A DNA stretch of 64,000 bases. Source: Calamus simplicifolius (Eukaryota > Streptophyta > Magnoliopsida > Arecales > Arecaceae). The position numbers and the translations under genes are program-made. Shown here piece by piece: positions 1-11,915 of the stretch; the first letter of the stretch is position 1; each line of letters starts with the position of its first letter. The stretch covers positions 765,733 through 829,732 of the forward strand of contig UESW01004417.1 in NCBI GenBank assembly GCA_900491605.1, read 5' to 3'. Under the pieces are notes generated by a model. It saw only the letters and a list, made by a program, of their open reading frames with translations. It made no database searches and was not told the DNA's origin.

Positions 1-3000
1 GATAAAGTGATCCAAACCTTAGCTTTTATTGTCACTGAGAGATTGTCATCAACACTGGATGACTGCACAGAAAAAGGATCTATATGGAGATTGCTTATTG
101 CATCAACTATCTCAAGAAGCAAACATTCCTTCCATGGACATTGCATCTCTATGAGAATCTCTTTCTCGATCACAGTAACATTAACGTCAACTGGACCATC
201 CTTTGATAGGACCCAGTGATGTTCGACTTCTGATTCATCGATATCACAAGCCTTCCTCTTGTTTGCACTAGGCTTTCTGCCATTTGCAATCTCCTTGTTG
301 CCATAATTGTCAGATGTTCTCTCTGATACATCAGGATGCTTCCTTCTTCCTCTAGCTACAAGCTCTTCTGACTCTCTGCAAGATTCCAATTCTTCTACTT
401 TTCTCTGAAGCTCTTTCAGATACTCTATTGTGTCACCAAGGATGGACGCTTTGTCAACCTGAGAGAGACGGGTAATCCTATGAAGATCACAATGATTCAC
501 CATTTCTTTATTTAAGAAAAAAGATTTGGCATTAAGGCAGAAATCCAAGAAAGAGAACAACCACAAGACCAACAGTTCGAACTTTCTGAAATAAATAGAA
601 TGAAAGTTAAGAAAGAACAGCCACAAGACTGATAGTTTCAACTTTCTCAAATAAATAGAAAAGAAAGCTAAAAGAAGGAAAATAGAAGACCAATGGCTCC
701 AATAAATAAACATAACAAAACTCATGGTCTCTTAATAACTGTTCTGAAATTTTAATACCTACTAAAATAAGAAGCTGTCTTATTTCCTAAAACTCAGGTC
801 TAAAAATATGACAAGCAATGCTGACAACTACAAAATTTTACATAGATTTTTGTCACAATTTAATTTTTCAAACAAAATTCTACTTAACAACTCATGGTCT
901 CTTAACATCTGTTCCGAAATTTTGATACCTACTAAAATAAGAAGCAGTCTCATTTCCTAAACTCAGGTCTAAAAATATAACAAGCAACGCTGACAACTAC
1001 AAAATTTTACATAGATTTTTGTCACAATTTAATTTTTCAAACAAGATTCTACTTAACAAATCATGGTCTCTTAACAACTGTTCTGAAATTTTGATACCTA
1101 CTAAAATAAGAAGCTGTCTCATTTCCTAAACTCGGGTCAAAAAATTATGACAAGCAATGCTGACAACTACCAAATATTACATAGATTATTGTCACAATTT
1201 AATTTTTCAAATAAGATTCTACTTAGTCTTCATATAAATGATGAGAAAATGATTTTCATTTTAAATCAAGAAAGCATACTTCAAGAGATTGCATCAAGTG
1301 ATACAAATCTTGTACTAACATAAGATAAAAGAGATGTTCTAAAGAACTGCGCAATTCTAGTTGTCATCTCCATTGAAAATTTAATTCAAGTCAACCACAA
1401 GACCAATAGTTCCAACTTTCTTAAATAAAGGAGACAAAAAAGTTAGAAGAAGCAAAAGAGAAGACCAACAGTTCCAATAAAAAAACATAATCAAACTCAT
1501 GGTTTCTTAACAATCTTTCTGGAATTTTGATAATGATTAAAGTAAGTGGTGTCACTTTTCCTAAACTCACATTGAGAAATATGACAAGCTATGCTGACCT
1601 GCTAAAGATTATTCAGATTATTGTCTAAAATCAATTTTTCAAACAAGATTCTACTTAGTCTTCATATAAATGATAAGAAAGGATTTCCATTTAAAAAGCA
1701 CACTAAAAAATCTCATCTAGTAACACAATTCTTAGACTGACAAATCATGAAAAATAAATTCTATACAAATATGCAATTCTGGTTGCTGTCTGCTATGGAA
1801 AACTTTAAAAAGCCTTCACAGATCCTCTAAGCAATTAATCTTATCAGGATATGATTTTACATCATCCTGCCATGAAAATGACAATGGAAATGACTGCTTA
1901 AAAATACTGCATATCCAGTTACCTTGCTAAGAGAAGGAACCAGTGATCTGAGAACAAGGAACTTCTCATTTAGCTTCTCTCTTCTCCTTCTCTCTGACAA
2001 CACATGACTTGCACCAGCATCATCTACTTCTGATTTCCAAGGTTTGTTACGGAGCCCATTTTCTTGTTGAGGTTTCAGTGGCTGATCGCCATGCATCCAT
2101 ACAGTATCAACCAAAATCTTCTTCAACAACCTTTGTGAGGAATGTGGTTTTGAAGCATTCAAATTTCTCCTCCAAACCACAAAACTGGCTTCATGAGAAC
2201 CACTTGGGAAGCATGGTATTGATGCCAACTGCTTGGAGTTCCTTAGAATGGCAGCAATTGTCTTTGTGTAGTGTGATTCTTCACCCTCAAGATCAAGTGA
2301 GATGAGTTTTGTATAATCTCCCTCTTGAAGGCTGTCAAAGGCATGACTCTTTACTCGCTCACTCATTGGAGAAGAGAGGACCCTTTGAGCATTCACAAAG
2401 GACTGCGATATACAGTCACTCGAATTTAAAGAACCATGGAAGCCATTGCTAAATTCATCATCCATCAGCTGTCCATTCTGCACCTGAGACGTGCCGCCAT
2501 TTAGTCCCTCAATTCTAAAAGAATCATTAGTTTGCTGATTGGGACAACACTCATTTGAACTGTCATCAGGAGAACCTATTTTCAGTTCTTCGCAGATATT
2601 TGCATGCAATTCCTTGACATTATCCTGGATTAGCTCATTTTCTTTGTCAGGGACATAAGGATGACTGCCAAAAGGGAAAGCTGGGGGGCTACTCTCCAAA
2701 GGGGCCTGACAATCAGCCATTATGTTGTGGTCCTCCAAAATCATTGTTTCAACAATATCATGATCAAGATTAGGGCACAATATATCTTCATCCTTTTCAG
2801 CCAATGGAGGACTGGATATAGATTGCTCAGAACAAACAGGGATAGGCAGCTCCCAGAAGGAAGCTGTGACTTGCTGTATGAGAGAATGATCCTCCAGAAC
2901 CTTAAAATGATTGAAACAAGATTTAGAAATCTCAACAGAAACAATGGCTTGATTTCTAACCATAGATATAAATCACAATGAACTTACCAATTCAGTTGTA

Positions 3001-6000
3001 CCCAGCTCTAGCACACCATCCAGGAATGGAATGCACACCACAGTCTGAATTTAAAATGCAGAGAGCGATAGTAAGCATGAATGCCATAGATTTTTAAACT
3101 ACAATTTTACCTTGACATACAAAGAGGAAGTTGATATTTGAGATAAATTCCGCAATGGCAAAAGCTCCTAATTTAGCAAAAATTTAAAAATAAATAATAA
3201 ATATTAGATTAGCATAATGTTAAATTAAAAGTATTTTATCAAAAACTAATCCAATAGGCACTCTTCCACACCTTTCATGAATAAATTGAAAAAAACTGAT
3301 GAATAGTTTAAGAATCTTTTAATGACTCAACAAAGCATGTGAACGCATGCTCCAATGAAGACACATACATGTTATCTTGATTTGGAGGGGAAAAGAATGG
3401 TGTATTCTATCATCCAAAAAGTTGAAATAATAAATAAATTGAATGACTTGCCTTGGTTCAGTCCAAATCTGAGATGAAGGATTGGTTATGTCCATTTTGA
3501 GATATTTTTTCTCTTTAGATATATCCATAATATATTTAAACAATTAAATTTTCTAGATATAACAATGCACAAAAATTCTTATATGATAAAAAGACTCTTA
3601 AATAGCTTGTAATTCCACATGCTTATTTAGGGCTTCTGGTTAAAATGTAGTGATAACAAAGAGAAGAAAAGTCACCTAACCTTGGAAATGAGAGCCTCCT
3701 TTTTCTGTGAGCCTGATTCCTTTTTTTTTCTCATTTCCTACTGTTTTCTGACACTCATTTTCTTAACCTAAAGATTTGTTAAAATTGTAAATTATAGAAC
3801 CTGTAGTAAATGCCCTTGTGTGACCTCCAAATTTATTATTCTGACATCAGTAAAAGATATTATGCATATGTTATTGGTTTCACTGACATCTAAATTTCAG
3901 AGCATTTTTTTAGTTTGATAACAGGAGGCAGACCCACCTGCACTGGAATTACCCAGATCCAGGTTTTCTAGGATGCACCACACAATAATGGAACTCAAAA
4001 CGTCTAGTTGCTAAGCAAAGGAGTATGACCACAAAGGAAAGTCCCCACTCAACAAATTTACACTCATTTAAATGAAAAAAAAAAGATATCTGTTTGTACC
4101 AGCAGAAAAGGACAAAATCTTTTGGGAAAAGGCTGGATGGCTTTGCTCAAAATCTATAATTGGTTTTTATGCCTACTGTTCTCTCTACAGAATGCATCAT
4201 GAATTTAGAATAATAATATTTTATTGTCTTCAAGTTGATCCATTCTTTTTTCCTCAGAAATATGGTGGTAAAAAGCCTTCCACTTAACTTCTATAAAAAT
4301 ATAAAAATCAATTAGGTGTGATATGATTCTCCCTGTGTAAACCTCCATGGACAAATGGCATCATAAAACCTGACAGAAATTTAAAGCTTGTGGGGATCCT
4401 AATTACTCTAGGTAGAGAGATTGGATATGAGTACTGCTTCTTCTCCTCACTCCACTCCCTCCACAGGCACCCCCTTTTTTCTTTTGTGGCAAGTGGTGAT
4501 TAGTGTCATACACAGCATGGTGCATGAAAAATGATTGGTGGTGGCACTGTGTGCTATACAGCCAATCACCTATTTCCACATAGGACTGCTGCAACAAGAA
4601 GGGAGTGAAGCGTGGAGGTGAAGCATTTTTTCATGAGAATTGCACTTACAACAATTCTGTTACTAAAAAGATACAAAATGAATACACGATAATGATGAAA
4701 ATTTAGAACAGAGAGAATAAATAATCTGCAACTATATATGTAATAGATTAGAGCAGATTTGAGTTTGAAAGTTAGAAACTAGTTGTTTGATTGAACTAAA
4801 TATGAGCAAAATGGTGATTATCATAAGTGAGCTTGTCAGATAGCAATTCAAATTGATTCGAGTCCTGTCAGCGCAAGACAGCAATATGAGTTCGAGTAGA
4901 AATATAAAAAACAACGAGCAGAGCAATCCTTATCTAGCAAAGAGAAAACCAATTTTGAAATGCTTCATTCTAGCATGAAAACTTGGATGTCAGCCGGTTC
5001 TGTAGTGTCAATATGGTCACTTCAATAAACTCATGGTTCATAGAGGTGAATACAAAGAATATTAGAAAAGATCAAATTCAGAATAGCTCTTTGGCACCAT
5101 TCTCTAGGCTTCTATACTCTGAACTTCTGAAGGATTATGCAATAATGCGTTGCTTCTTAAAACTCAAAAAAGAAAAAGCTTGAACCTCCATAAACACAGT
5201 AATTGCTTACTGAACAGTGGGCATTACCACATCCACTCCTATCTATGCTGGTGAAGGAATTAAGTTTGAAGACCTAAGTAGGATGGATGAACAAACTTGA
5301 AGTTGTTGAATTCACAAGGAAATAAAGTAGGAACTAGATTGAGTCCAATTTGATTGAGTGTGCATGAATCAACAAATCTTATATGAAGCAAAGGTCTTGT
5401 TCAACTCATGTGAATCAAATTAAGGAGCATTTTTTTTAATATGCTATAACATGCACTTTAGATAAGAGCTTGTGCATTATATTTAGGATATACTGGCTTG
5501 CCTTCCCAGGCAATTATGCATGGTATTATCAAACAAGAGGGTTCTACCTTTTGCTCATATTTCCCTCCAAATAGAGAAAATTAATGTGAATATGCATTGG
5601 ATCTAATTTTATAAAATGTAAAAGAAATGAGGTCCTTGGCAAATGAGACCACTTGGTCAAAAGGAAGTAACACTACAAAAGAACAAAACAATAAGGTGCA
5701 AAAGCACCTGAAGCTCAAAATATAAGATCCCTGCCTGCAAAGTCTGGTTTCTGTTTGAATTTATCTTGATGGAAAGAATGTGATTCCTTAAATAGACATT
5801 CTTGTTCCCAAACAACTACTAGAAAAGGGAGCAAGAAGGAGATAGATGCTATTAAAGATGTAAGTGTCAATTCCTAATGCTACTGACACAACTTCAGTTC
5901 AACTCAGAAACGCCAGAATACGATCCCACCCCTCATCATTTTCCTTGGAGTGTTATTCTTGCAGAGCAATTGTGACCACATGAGCATTCTCTTCCCTTCC

Positions 6001-9000
6001 TCACCAAAATTTTGCAAACAAATATATCTTCAAAAGACTAAAGTAAATTATTCTGTTATCAGCATACCAGGTTGACTTGTCCAATATCGATGCAATTCTT
6101 TATGTAGGTAATTAACATACTTGAGAATAACAATAATACATCCAACAACAAAAATGTAAGTTGAGCTCCAACAAGAAGGTTTGAGATATGGCTTCCCTGC
6201 CTTGTGTTGGAGAACTTGGCTGAAAAAAATTGATGAGCATTTCTGAACAAATAAGCCAACACAAAACAGTCTTTTTTAACTACATTCTCGTGTTTGACAG
6301 GTTTTAAGTTGCTTAGACTCATCTCCACCTTATTTATTGTATCTAGCTTAGTTCCCTTCCTCCTGTTTCTTCTTGATTCCCTTCTCTTGTGAGGGTGCAC
6401 TTCAAGTTTTCTTTATTTAATAAACTTTGTATGGGTTCTACTCTCCCCCAAAGAGAGAAAAACAGGAAAGAAAAGAAAATGATTATGATACAAATGAAAG
6501 ATTCAGGAAACAAATATATTTATAAGGATAGTAAGGTATTTTCAAAGTAAAAAATAGTAGCTGAATGTGTCACATTAACAGGACTTATCCTTGCAATACT
6601 ATAGACATATCATGGCTTCTAGAATAACAGAAAATGATGGTACCTGGATGGATGCACTCTGAGATGATGTGTGATGCAAACCCATTCAATGATCAGAAAT
6701 TCACATGTTGAATGAGAGAGTAAAAGAATCAGCTCATATGTTAATATTGACATAATAACAGCACCAAAACATCTGTCAAAGAAATATAGTCAATGAATCC
6801 CACCTTTGCTAAAAGAGAGCGAGAGAAAATTTTACTATCTGCAAACGGAGCATCGCTCAGCCAGATATGTTGATTGTTCGTTAAGGCTTTACCTGGCAGC
6901 CTGGTCAGCAAATCAAAAAGAATAAATACTAATTTGAAAGGAAAACTTTTTTCCAGATCAAAAGGGAAGTACGCCAACAAGCAAGTCAAAACAGGTTTAA
7001 AAGATTACGAGTGGAGACAAACATAATGTTGAAGAAATTTCCCAAGTAAAACATCTCAGAGGAAAAATATAGCAACAGTAGGCATCATACTGTGTATAAA
7101 ATTATAAATTACTCAAAGAAGATAAGTTCTGAAAAATGATTCAAAGAAAAATATATAAGCCTTCTAAACAGAAAACATAATAGCAACAGTATGCATCATA
7201 TATGTTATAGCAGGAGTAGCCCATGAATGATCTATATGGTCCACCACATATCTTTCAGTTGGTTCTACAACATTTAAAACAATTGATTGTTGGTCCAAAG
7301 GGATTTTTAAATCACTTGGATCTATAAAAAAATGGTCAATCATGTATTTTGCACTGATAGAAAGAGAAAATGCAGACTGTACCAAAACTTCCTTTCATTT
7401 CCCCAATTTTTGCTAAGCTTTCAACCACATGGTGCCTTGCAAAGTTTACACAACACAAAGGGCTTCAGAATTTGAGCTATTTAAATAAATGTTCTCATAA
7501 ATATTTGCTGCCAACTCAGTTAGACTTTTTGCCTCTCTTTATTCATGCTTCAACAAAACATATTCCAAGAGTTTTTTGTATTCATAACAGTGGCCAACAA
7601 TTGTCATGATCCCTGAAGGATTGGATCTCTTATGTTAAGGTGTCCTGATTAGGCACTTTCAATTATCTCAGAAGCAATTTTGGAAATGGCTTCATGCATA
7701 TCCCAGGTTGCTGCACCACCCCTCAGGAGAGTATTGGCAAGATGAGACCACTAGGAGGAGCAACCTATATAAGTTCACGCAGCACCAATGTGAATGACTA
7801 GCATATCAATCAACAACCATGAACGAGAGAGATTTAAATTGGATGGTTCCTACATGCAAGCGGACAATGAGATAAAAAAAATACTCTTCCATATTTGCGA
7901 TCAAATTTGTCCCAAAGTTCAACGAGCATGCTTTGCACAATATATTTAATATGACTTTTTTAAAATAAGTCTTAAGCATCACTTACAGGGAAATGCTTAA
8001 TCAAACTTTGACATCAATACAAAAATATCTTTGTCAACTATAAGAAGCTAGAATAAATGTGACATTTTTGTTTACAAATCTTTTATGATCTTTTTCTATT
8101 TTGAACCGAAATCTATGTTTCAGATGAATATATAATCAAAACACAGACCAAAATATTCATGCTGTCATAGAAGTGAATTATGCTTCAAACACAATTATAA
8201 TTGCAAATATTGTACATTATTCAATATTTCTTACAACAAACTAGAAACCCTCCACAACTGAATTGAAATCAGTAAAAAGTGAAGAAAAAAATGGCTTAAA
8301 GCATGATAAAGGAGGAAAAAGTTAGTTAAGGTACCCTTGGCCTGGACTGAATGTGAAAGACATGCAAACCAAGTAATACCACTCTGTATCTGTTAGATCT
8401 TCAGGTGATAGTGAGGCAGAAGGCCTTCTGGTCTGCTGATTGCTGTCTCCTGCTGAAAGAGACCATAAAGCTCCCTCAGTTGCTCACTTCTCTGTAGACC
8501 TATTTGATCAGCTTTAAACTCCATTGGTTGAGTGGTCTTCCTTGTCTTTATATCACCATTATAGTACCCATCACTCCATGCTAAGACCCTAGAAACCAAC
8601 AAGATAGAGAAAAGAAGACACAAAAACAAAAGACAACTTAAATCCAATGTAGGGGAAAAAAAAAGGGATGGTAATCCTAGGAAACTGCAACTTCATATCT
8701 TAGAGATTATACAATACATGATCAAGATACAAAGACATCTCCATATGGAACAAAACCACAAGTAAGAGATCCATCATGCTAATGCTAATGCTAAAGGTCA
8801 AAAGCAGTATCCTACAAGAAGAAATATAGCATAGACTTACTTATTCCTTGCATGTCAGCAGGACTATATTGAAAAAATCACATTTGATCCTCATATAGAG
8901 TCATCTGATGATATTAGCCTATCTTAAGTAATGAGCATTTCTATGGAGATAAGGCAGTGTATTGGAAAGTAAACAGGCAGCTAATGCTGACCATCAAAAG

Positions 9001-10882
9001 CAGTATCCTACAAGGAGAAACACAGCATACAAATCCTGATTCCTTCATTGTTAAAAGGAGTATATCATAAAAATTATGTTTGATGCTCATTTAGAGTCAT
9101 CTGATGAACTGGGTCTACCTAAAATGGTTAGAAGAGATAAGGCAGTGTATTTGGAAACAAATGCGTAAAGAAATTTACTACCTGTAAAGTACTGCTTTTG
9201 CGTGTTTCCATGGAAAATATGTAACAGTATGGAAATCCAGTTGGATTTATGTAACAGCAAAATGTCAAATATAACAATGAAGAAAGATTATATGCTTTAT
9301 CCATATTCAGAGTCCAGTGACTCCTTACATGAGAAGCTAAGATTCGTAAAATTCCACAAGGAAGAAAAGCCATTATTTGATATGTGGGTTGTAAAAGATC
9401 TAGCATTCCACTGGTAGTGGAACATGATCATTGTACATGATATGATAAGCATGGTCTTCAACAAATAGTAGGCATTATTTAGTTCAGTGGAACCAAATTT
9501 ATCTACATGCTAGGGGTGGTAATGGAACTGTCAACAAGCACTCTAGGGAAGTTATTTTGCACGTCAGCATACTTGCTTATGTGGTAGCCAGCAATCAACT
9601 GTGTGTTCTATCATTTGTATAAAAACACCCAGCATTACATATAAAGGGCAGTATGTAACAAACATCAATCCAGTCAGAAAATATGAAGTTCCTGGTTGAA
9701 TATGTATAAATGAAACAGAAAACCAGCAAAACAACAAAGAGCCAACGCAGACATGATGGAGCTTGTGCATTCCTTTGTATATACAACCTGATCTTGAGAT
9801 AAGTATGCAATATCTTCCATCGATAAAAGTACACATGTTGGTATGTTCATTAAAGGAAAACTTCCAGAAAATATGGCAGAGTCAACAGCATCTAAACTCT
9901 ACTAGTATGTAGAATGTGATGAAAACATTTTATAATTACTGCTAGATAACTAGTACGATGAAATTAATGATATATCTGTTGTTAGGAGTTGCACTAGGAA
10001 CAACAAAAGTAGGAAAAATTCCATCAAACCAGACAGTATCAGAAGTAGAATGCCATTAACACAATATCTAAGGCATGCCTTGCTTAAAGAATTTTCCAGC
10101 TTGACACAAAATCTGAACAGGAAGGATAATATACACTTGGTCTGGAACAGTTTTATGTCGTTTATGTTTTTTTTCTTCCGGAAAGGGACATCTTAACAGA
10201 CAATTAATGGCTGATTTCATCCTTGCTTCATGAATGTACATTGCATATCCAACAAGAATATTCTGTAAAAATTAATCTTCATTAATCCAGGAAACAGTTT
10301 AAACAATAATATCTTCTTCAACTCCCATTATAAGGCCAATGGATAGCGCATTTGACACAACATAGATCTACCAGAACAATCATAACAATAGTAGAAATAA
10401 AATGGTACCCACAGACCCACTTAACTGCCGAAAGCTAAACAAATGCAGAGTAAACAAGATTAGACCAGTATCATGGAGATGTTTTTACAGGAATATCTTC
10501 TTAAAACCAACTTTTCTTTGAACCATAAAGAAAAAAACAAAAAAAAAAAATAAATATATAGATTGCATATCAAAACTACCGATATAATTTTTAGTTCATA
10601 AACTGCTCCACATATGCCGAGAGGTGGCTATTTTATTCTTAATATATCTTAACTAGGATGCAGTAAAAGAAAGAGATGAGTTTAACAATTAGAAAACAGT
10701 ATCTTGAGCCACAAACAAAAAAGAAAAGTAGAGCTTCTTTGAATCTTTCCCATACCCACGTTGCCTTGTTGAGATGGACCAAAGATTGCATAGCTCCACT
10801 GGATGTTCCTGACAGTAGCAGCAAGCTGCTTCCTCATGTGCTTCTCTGGTGACTCTTCCCGGTTTTCGGCGCCTGCTGCCAT
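1..10882 (-). CDS. bHLH transcription factor, R/Lc/GL3-EGL3 type (subgroup IIIf); 3' end beyond window
   Basis: Seven exons can be joined on the minus strand: 10882-10756, 8588-8335, 6900-6804, 6658-6644, 3044-2988, 2900-1923 and 458-18. All splice sites are GT/AG and the phases match once one missing base is allowed in exon 1 and one in exon 2. The product (about 657 residues visible) has the MYC-type N-terminal domain (residues ~10-190; motifs NIQWSYAIF, DGYYNGDIKTRKT, SPEDLTDTEWYYL, ADSKIFSRSLLAK, ELGTTEL), an acidic middle, a bHLH domain split by intron 6 (basic part LSERRRREKLNEKF, then VDKASILGDTIEYLKEL) and an ACT-like C-terminal domain from about residue 590. Family members act in the nucleus with R2R3-MYB and WD40 partners to switch on anthocyanin/proanthocyanidin or epidermal-cell genes. 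Class is firm; GL3/Lc rather than TT8 subclass is likely. No symbol is given because orthology cannot be decided here. Confidence 0.9.
18..458 (-). CDS. bHLH gene exon 7 (helix 2, linker, ACT-like domain)
   Basis: Begins after acceptor CTCTCAG with VDKASILGDTIEYLKEL (loop and helix 2), then a basic linker with GRRKHPDVSE and NGRKPSANKRK and an ACT-like segment (HHWVLSKDGPVDVNVTVIE ...NLSVTIKAK). A donor-like AAG|GTTTGG at 18/17 fits a last intron near the C-terminus; the final ~25 codons would lie left of the window. Alternatively the frame simply continues to base 1. Confidence 0.85.
541..1690. repeat. Imperfect tandem repeats in bHLH intron 6 (~170-bp unit)
   Basis: Units starting CTCATGGTCTCTTAA are at 721, 891 and 1060 (periods 170 and 169) and are nearly identical. 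A more diverged copy starts at 1497. A companion motif (CCACAAGACCAAYAGTT...) appears at about 560, 610 and 1390, in front of the arrays, so the larger block has been duplicated too. All lie within the 1.46-kb intron. Confidence 0.85.
1923..2900 (-). CDS. bHLH gene exon 6 (large acidic exon and basic region)
   Basis: 978 nt, 326 codons, open throughout, from VLEDHSLIQQVTASFWE to LRSLVPSLSK. It contains the variable acidic/serine-rich segment and, at its end, the basic region and helix 1 (HVLSERRRREKLNEKF) with the His/Glu/Arg pattern of E-box binders. Acceptor TTTTAAG at 2901-2902, donor GTAACT at 1921-1922. Confidence 0.95.
2988..3044 (-). CDS. bHLH gene exon 5
   Basis: 57 nt (19 codons) TVVCIPFLDGVLELGTTEL between acceptor AATTCAG and donor GTAAGT, phase 0 at both ends. 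Followed by an 86-bp intron (2901-2987). Confidence 0.92.
3045..6643 (-). other. bHLH intron 4 (3.6 kb, no gene seen)
   Basis: AT-rich intron between the microexon and exon 5. Short open frames in it (longest 113 codons at 6059-6400 minus) show no recognisable domain and are taken as chance. I see no transposon ends. Confidence 0.7.
6644..6658 (-). CDS. bHLH gene exon 4, 15-nt microexon (SASIQ)
   Basis: Between acceptor CTCAG and donor GTACC lie exactly five codons reading SASIQ, the residues the family has between LLAK (exon 3) and TVVC (exon 5). Without it the conserved segment is missing from the join. The flanking introns are 145 bp (6659-6803) and about 3.6 kb (3045-6643). Confidence 0.88.
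6804..6900 (-). CDS. bHLH gene exon 3
   Basis: 97 nt, acceptor GACCAG at 6901-6902. One base completes the split glycine codon, then 32 codons LPGKALTNNQHIWLSD...FSRSLLAK, typical of the MYC N-terminal domain. Donor GTGGGA. Open throughout. Confidence 0.93.
6901..8334 (-). other. bHLH intron 2 (1.4 kb, no gene seen)
   Basis: Non-coding stretch between exons 2 and 3. Two short matching pieces (CAACAGTAKGCATCATA at about 7074 and 7185) suggest a small local duplication; nothing else was recognised. Confidence 0.65.
8335..8588 (-). CDS. bHLH gene exon 2 (with 1-nt deletion)
   Basis: Acceptor TTTCTAG then G|GTCTTAGCATGG, reading VLAWSDGYYNGDIKTRKT..RSEQLRELY. After TATGG near 8463-8464 the conserved reading SLSAGDSNQQTRRPSASLSPEDL continues in another frame, so one base (most simply a G) is missing. 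The uncorrected frame stops at 8393. The exon ends SPGQG at donor GTACC (8334). Its 254 nt are one short of the phase-compatible length. Confidence 0.87.
8589..10755 (-). other. bHLH intron 1 (2.2 kb)
   Basis: Long first intron with one tandem duplication (listed separately). No coding content was recognised. Confidence 0.7.
8799..9165. repeat. ~196-bp imperfect tandem duplication in bHLH intron 1
   Basis: CAAAAGCAGTATCCTACAAG starts at 8799 and again at 8995. Both copies run on through ATTCCTT, CATTTAGAGTCATCTGATGA-like and AGATAAGGCAGTGTATT motifs. Similarity is roughly 80% by eye. Confidence 0.8.
10756..10882 (-). CDS. bHLH gene exon 1 (with 1-nt deletion)
   Basis: Starts at the ATG at 10882 (protein start MAAGAENREESPEKH). 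An in-frame ATG four codons upstream (10894) is possible, but MAAG fits the family start. The exon reads in one frame to ...QWSYAIF, then the homologous reading (WSISTRQRG) continues one frame off. Adding one T to the TTT run near 10781-10783 restores it. Length is 127 nt where phase demands 128. The donor GGGTATGG gives phase 2 and joins exon 2 to make RG|VLAW. Confidence 0.85.
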
Positions 10883-11654
10883 TGCTTGACACATAACCTG
10901 GATCCCTACTCAGAACTCACAAGAAATACCATCCAGTCTAACCTTATCGCACCAGTCGAAGTATTCCAAATTTCCAATGAAGGGCTTCCAGAATCTTCTG
11001 CTGGTATTACTTATTATTACTATTCTGGTAGGAGAAAGGAAGCAAGGCCCTCCAGCGATGACTTGCTGGCTCTATTTGCGAAGGAAAGCGTTTAGTGTCT
11101 TATTCCTGAGTTGAGTCCTATCTTCCACTCTATAATTATAAGAAGAAGATCTCTGGTATGGGCTTTTGATTCTATTCTTTCTTCGGCTAGAATCTAAGAA
11201 ACCTTTTTGGTTGAGGAAGTACTAACAGGTCTCAAAGTCCAACCGAAAGAGTCGAAGCTGGCTAATTCTCATACCTCATCGTGTTGATTTTGGAGCGGAA
11301 ATGGACGCTGAGAAAAATCGAGAGCACAAGGGACGGTGGGTGCTTCTTTTCCTGCCAAGGAGGAGAATTCACATACACCTTTCCTTCCAGGAATATGAAG
11401 AAGACGTCCTTCCCTTTTCTCATAAAATTCAGAGATTTGATTCCGAAAAGTTGTGGACAAGGAAATCAGAATAGTCTAGCACCAAGACTAACGACAAATG
11501 ATCGACGATCAGGTTCCCGAACTTGGGAAGGAACTTGGAACATTACCACCGGCCGAAGGATAGACTAATTGGTCCAAAGAGCAGTCAGAAGACCCAATCT
11601 TGGACCGGCTTAGCACTCTTTCTTGGAACCCCAGAAGACTTTCACCTACCAAAC

Positions 11655-11655
<1 letters not shown>
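10883..11655. other. 5' flank of the bHLH gene; no gene seen
   Basis: Contains the 5' UTR and proximal promoter of the minus-strand bHLH gene. A TATA-like TTATAATTATAG (minus) lies near 11130-11145. The tract is less AT-rich than its surroundings, and its texture resembles plant mitochondrial DNA, but no organelle gene is recognisable. Its open frames have no known domain. Confidence 0.4.

Positions 11656-11659
<4 letters not shown>

Positions 11660-11702
<43 letters not shown>
11660..11702. repeat. (CT)n microsatellite
   Basis: About 43 bp of uninterrupted CT dinucleotides, followed by a C/T-rich tract. Confidence 0.95.
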
Positions 11703-11704
<2 letters not shown>

Positions 11705-11915
11705 CCCTTCCTCCCCCTCTAAGATGAAGGAGAGAAACCAAGGCTCAAATCAACGCGAGGGCTTGGGAGGAAGAAGATAATAATTCAGTAATATTGCAAA
11801 AAAACGGCAGAAAATCCAAGTCATACTATTCAGAGATCTTGTCCGGGACAGGACAAAGCTAACATATTGATACGGTCTCTCTCGGGCTCTGGCTATCCCT
11901 GAAATGAGCCCCTTT

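Noticed and set aside
6059..6400. 113-codon open frame on minus inside bHLH intron 4
   Set aside because: No recognisable domain, lies wholly within an intron supported by splice phases, and the length is plausible by chance.
11281..11780. Overlapping open frames of 85-95 codons upstream of the bHLH gene
   Set aside because: No known motif; one runs through the CT microsatellite; different frames and strands overlap each other.
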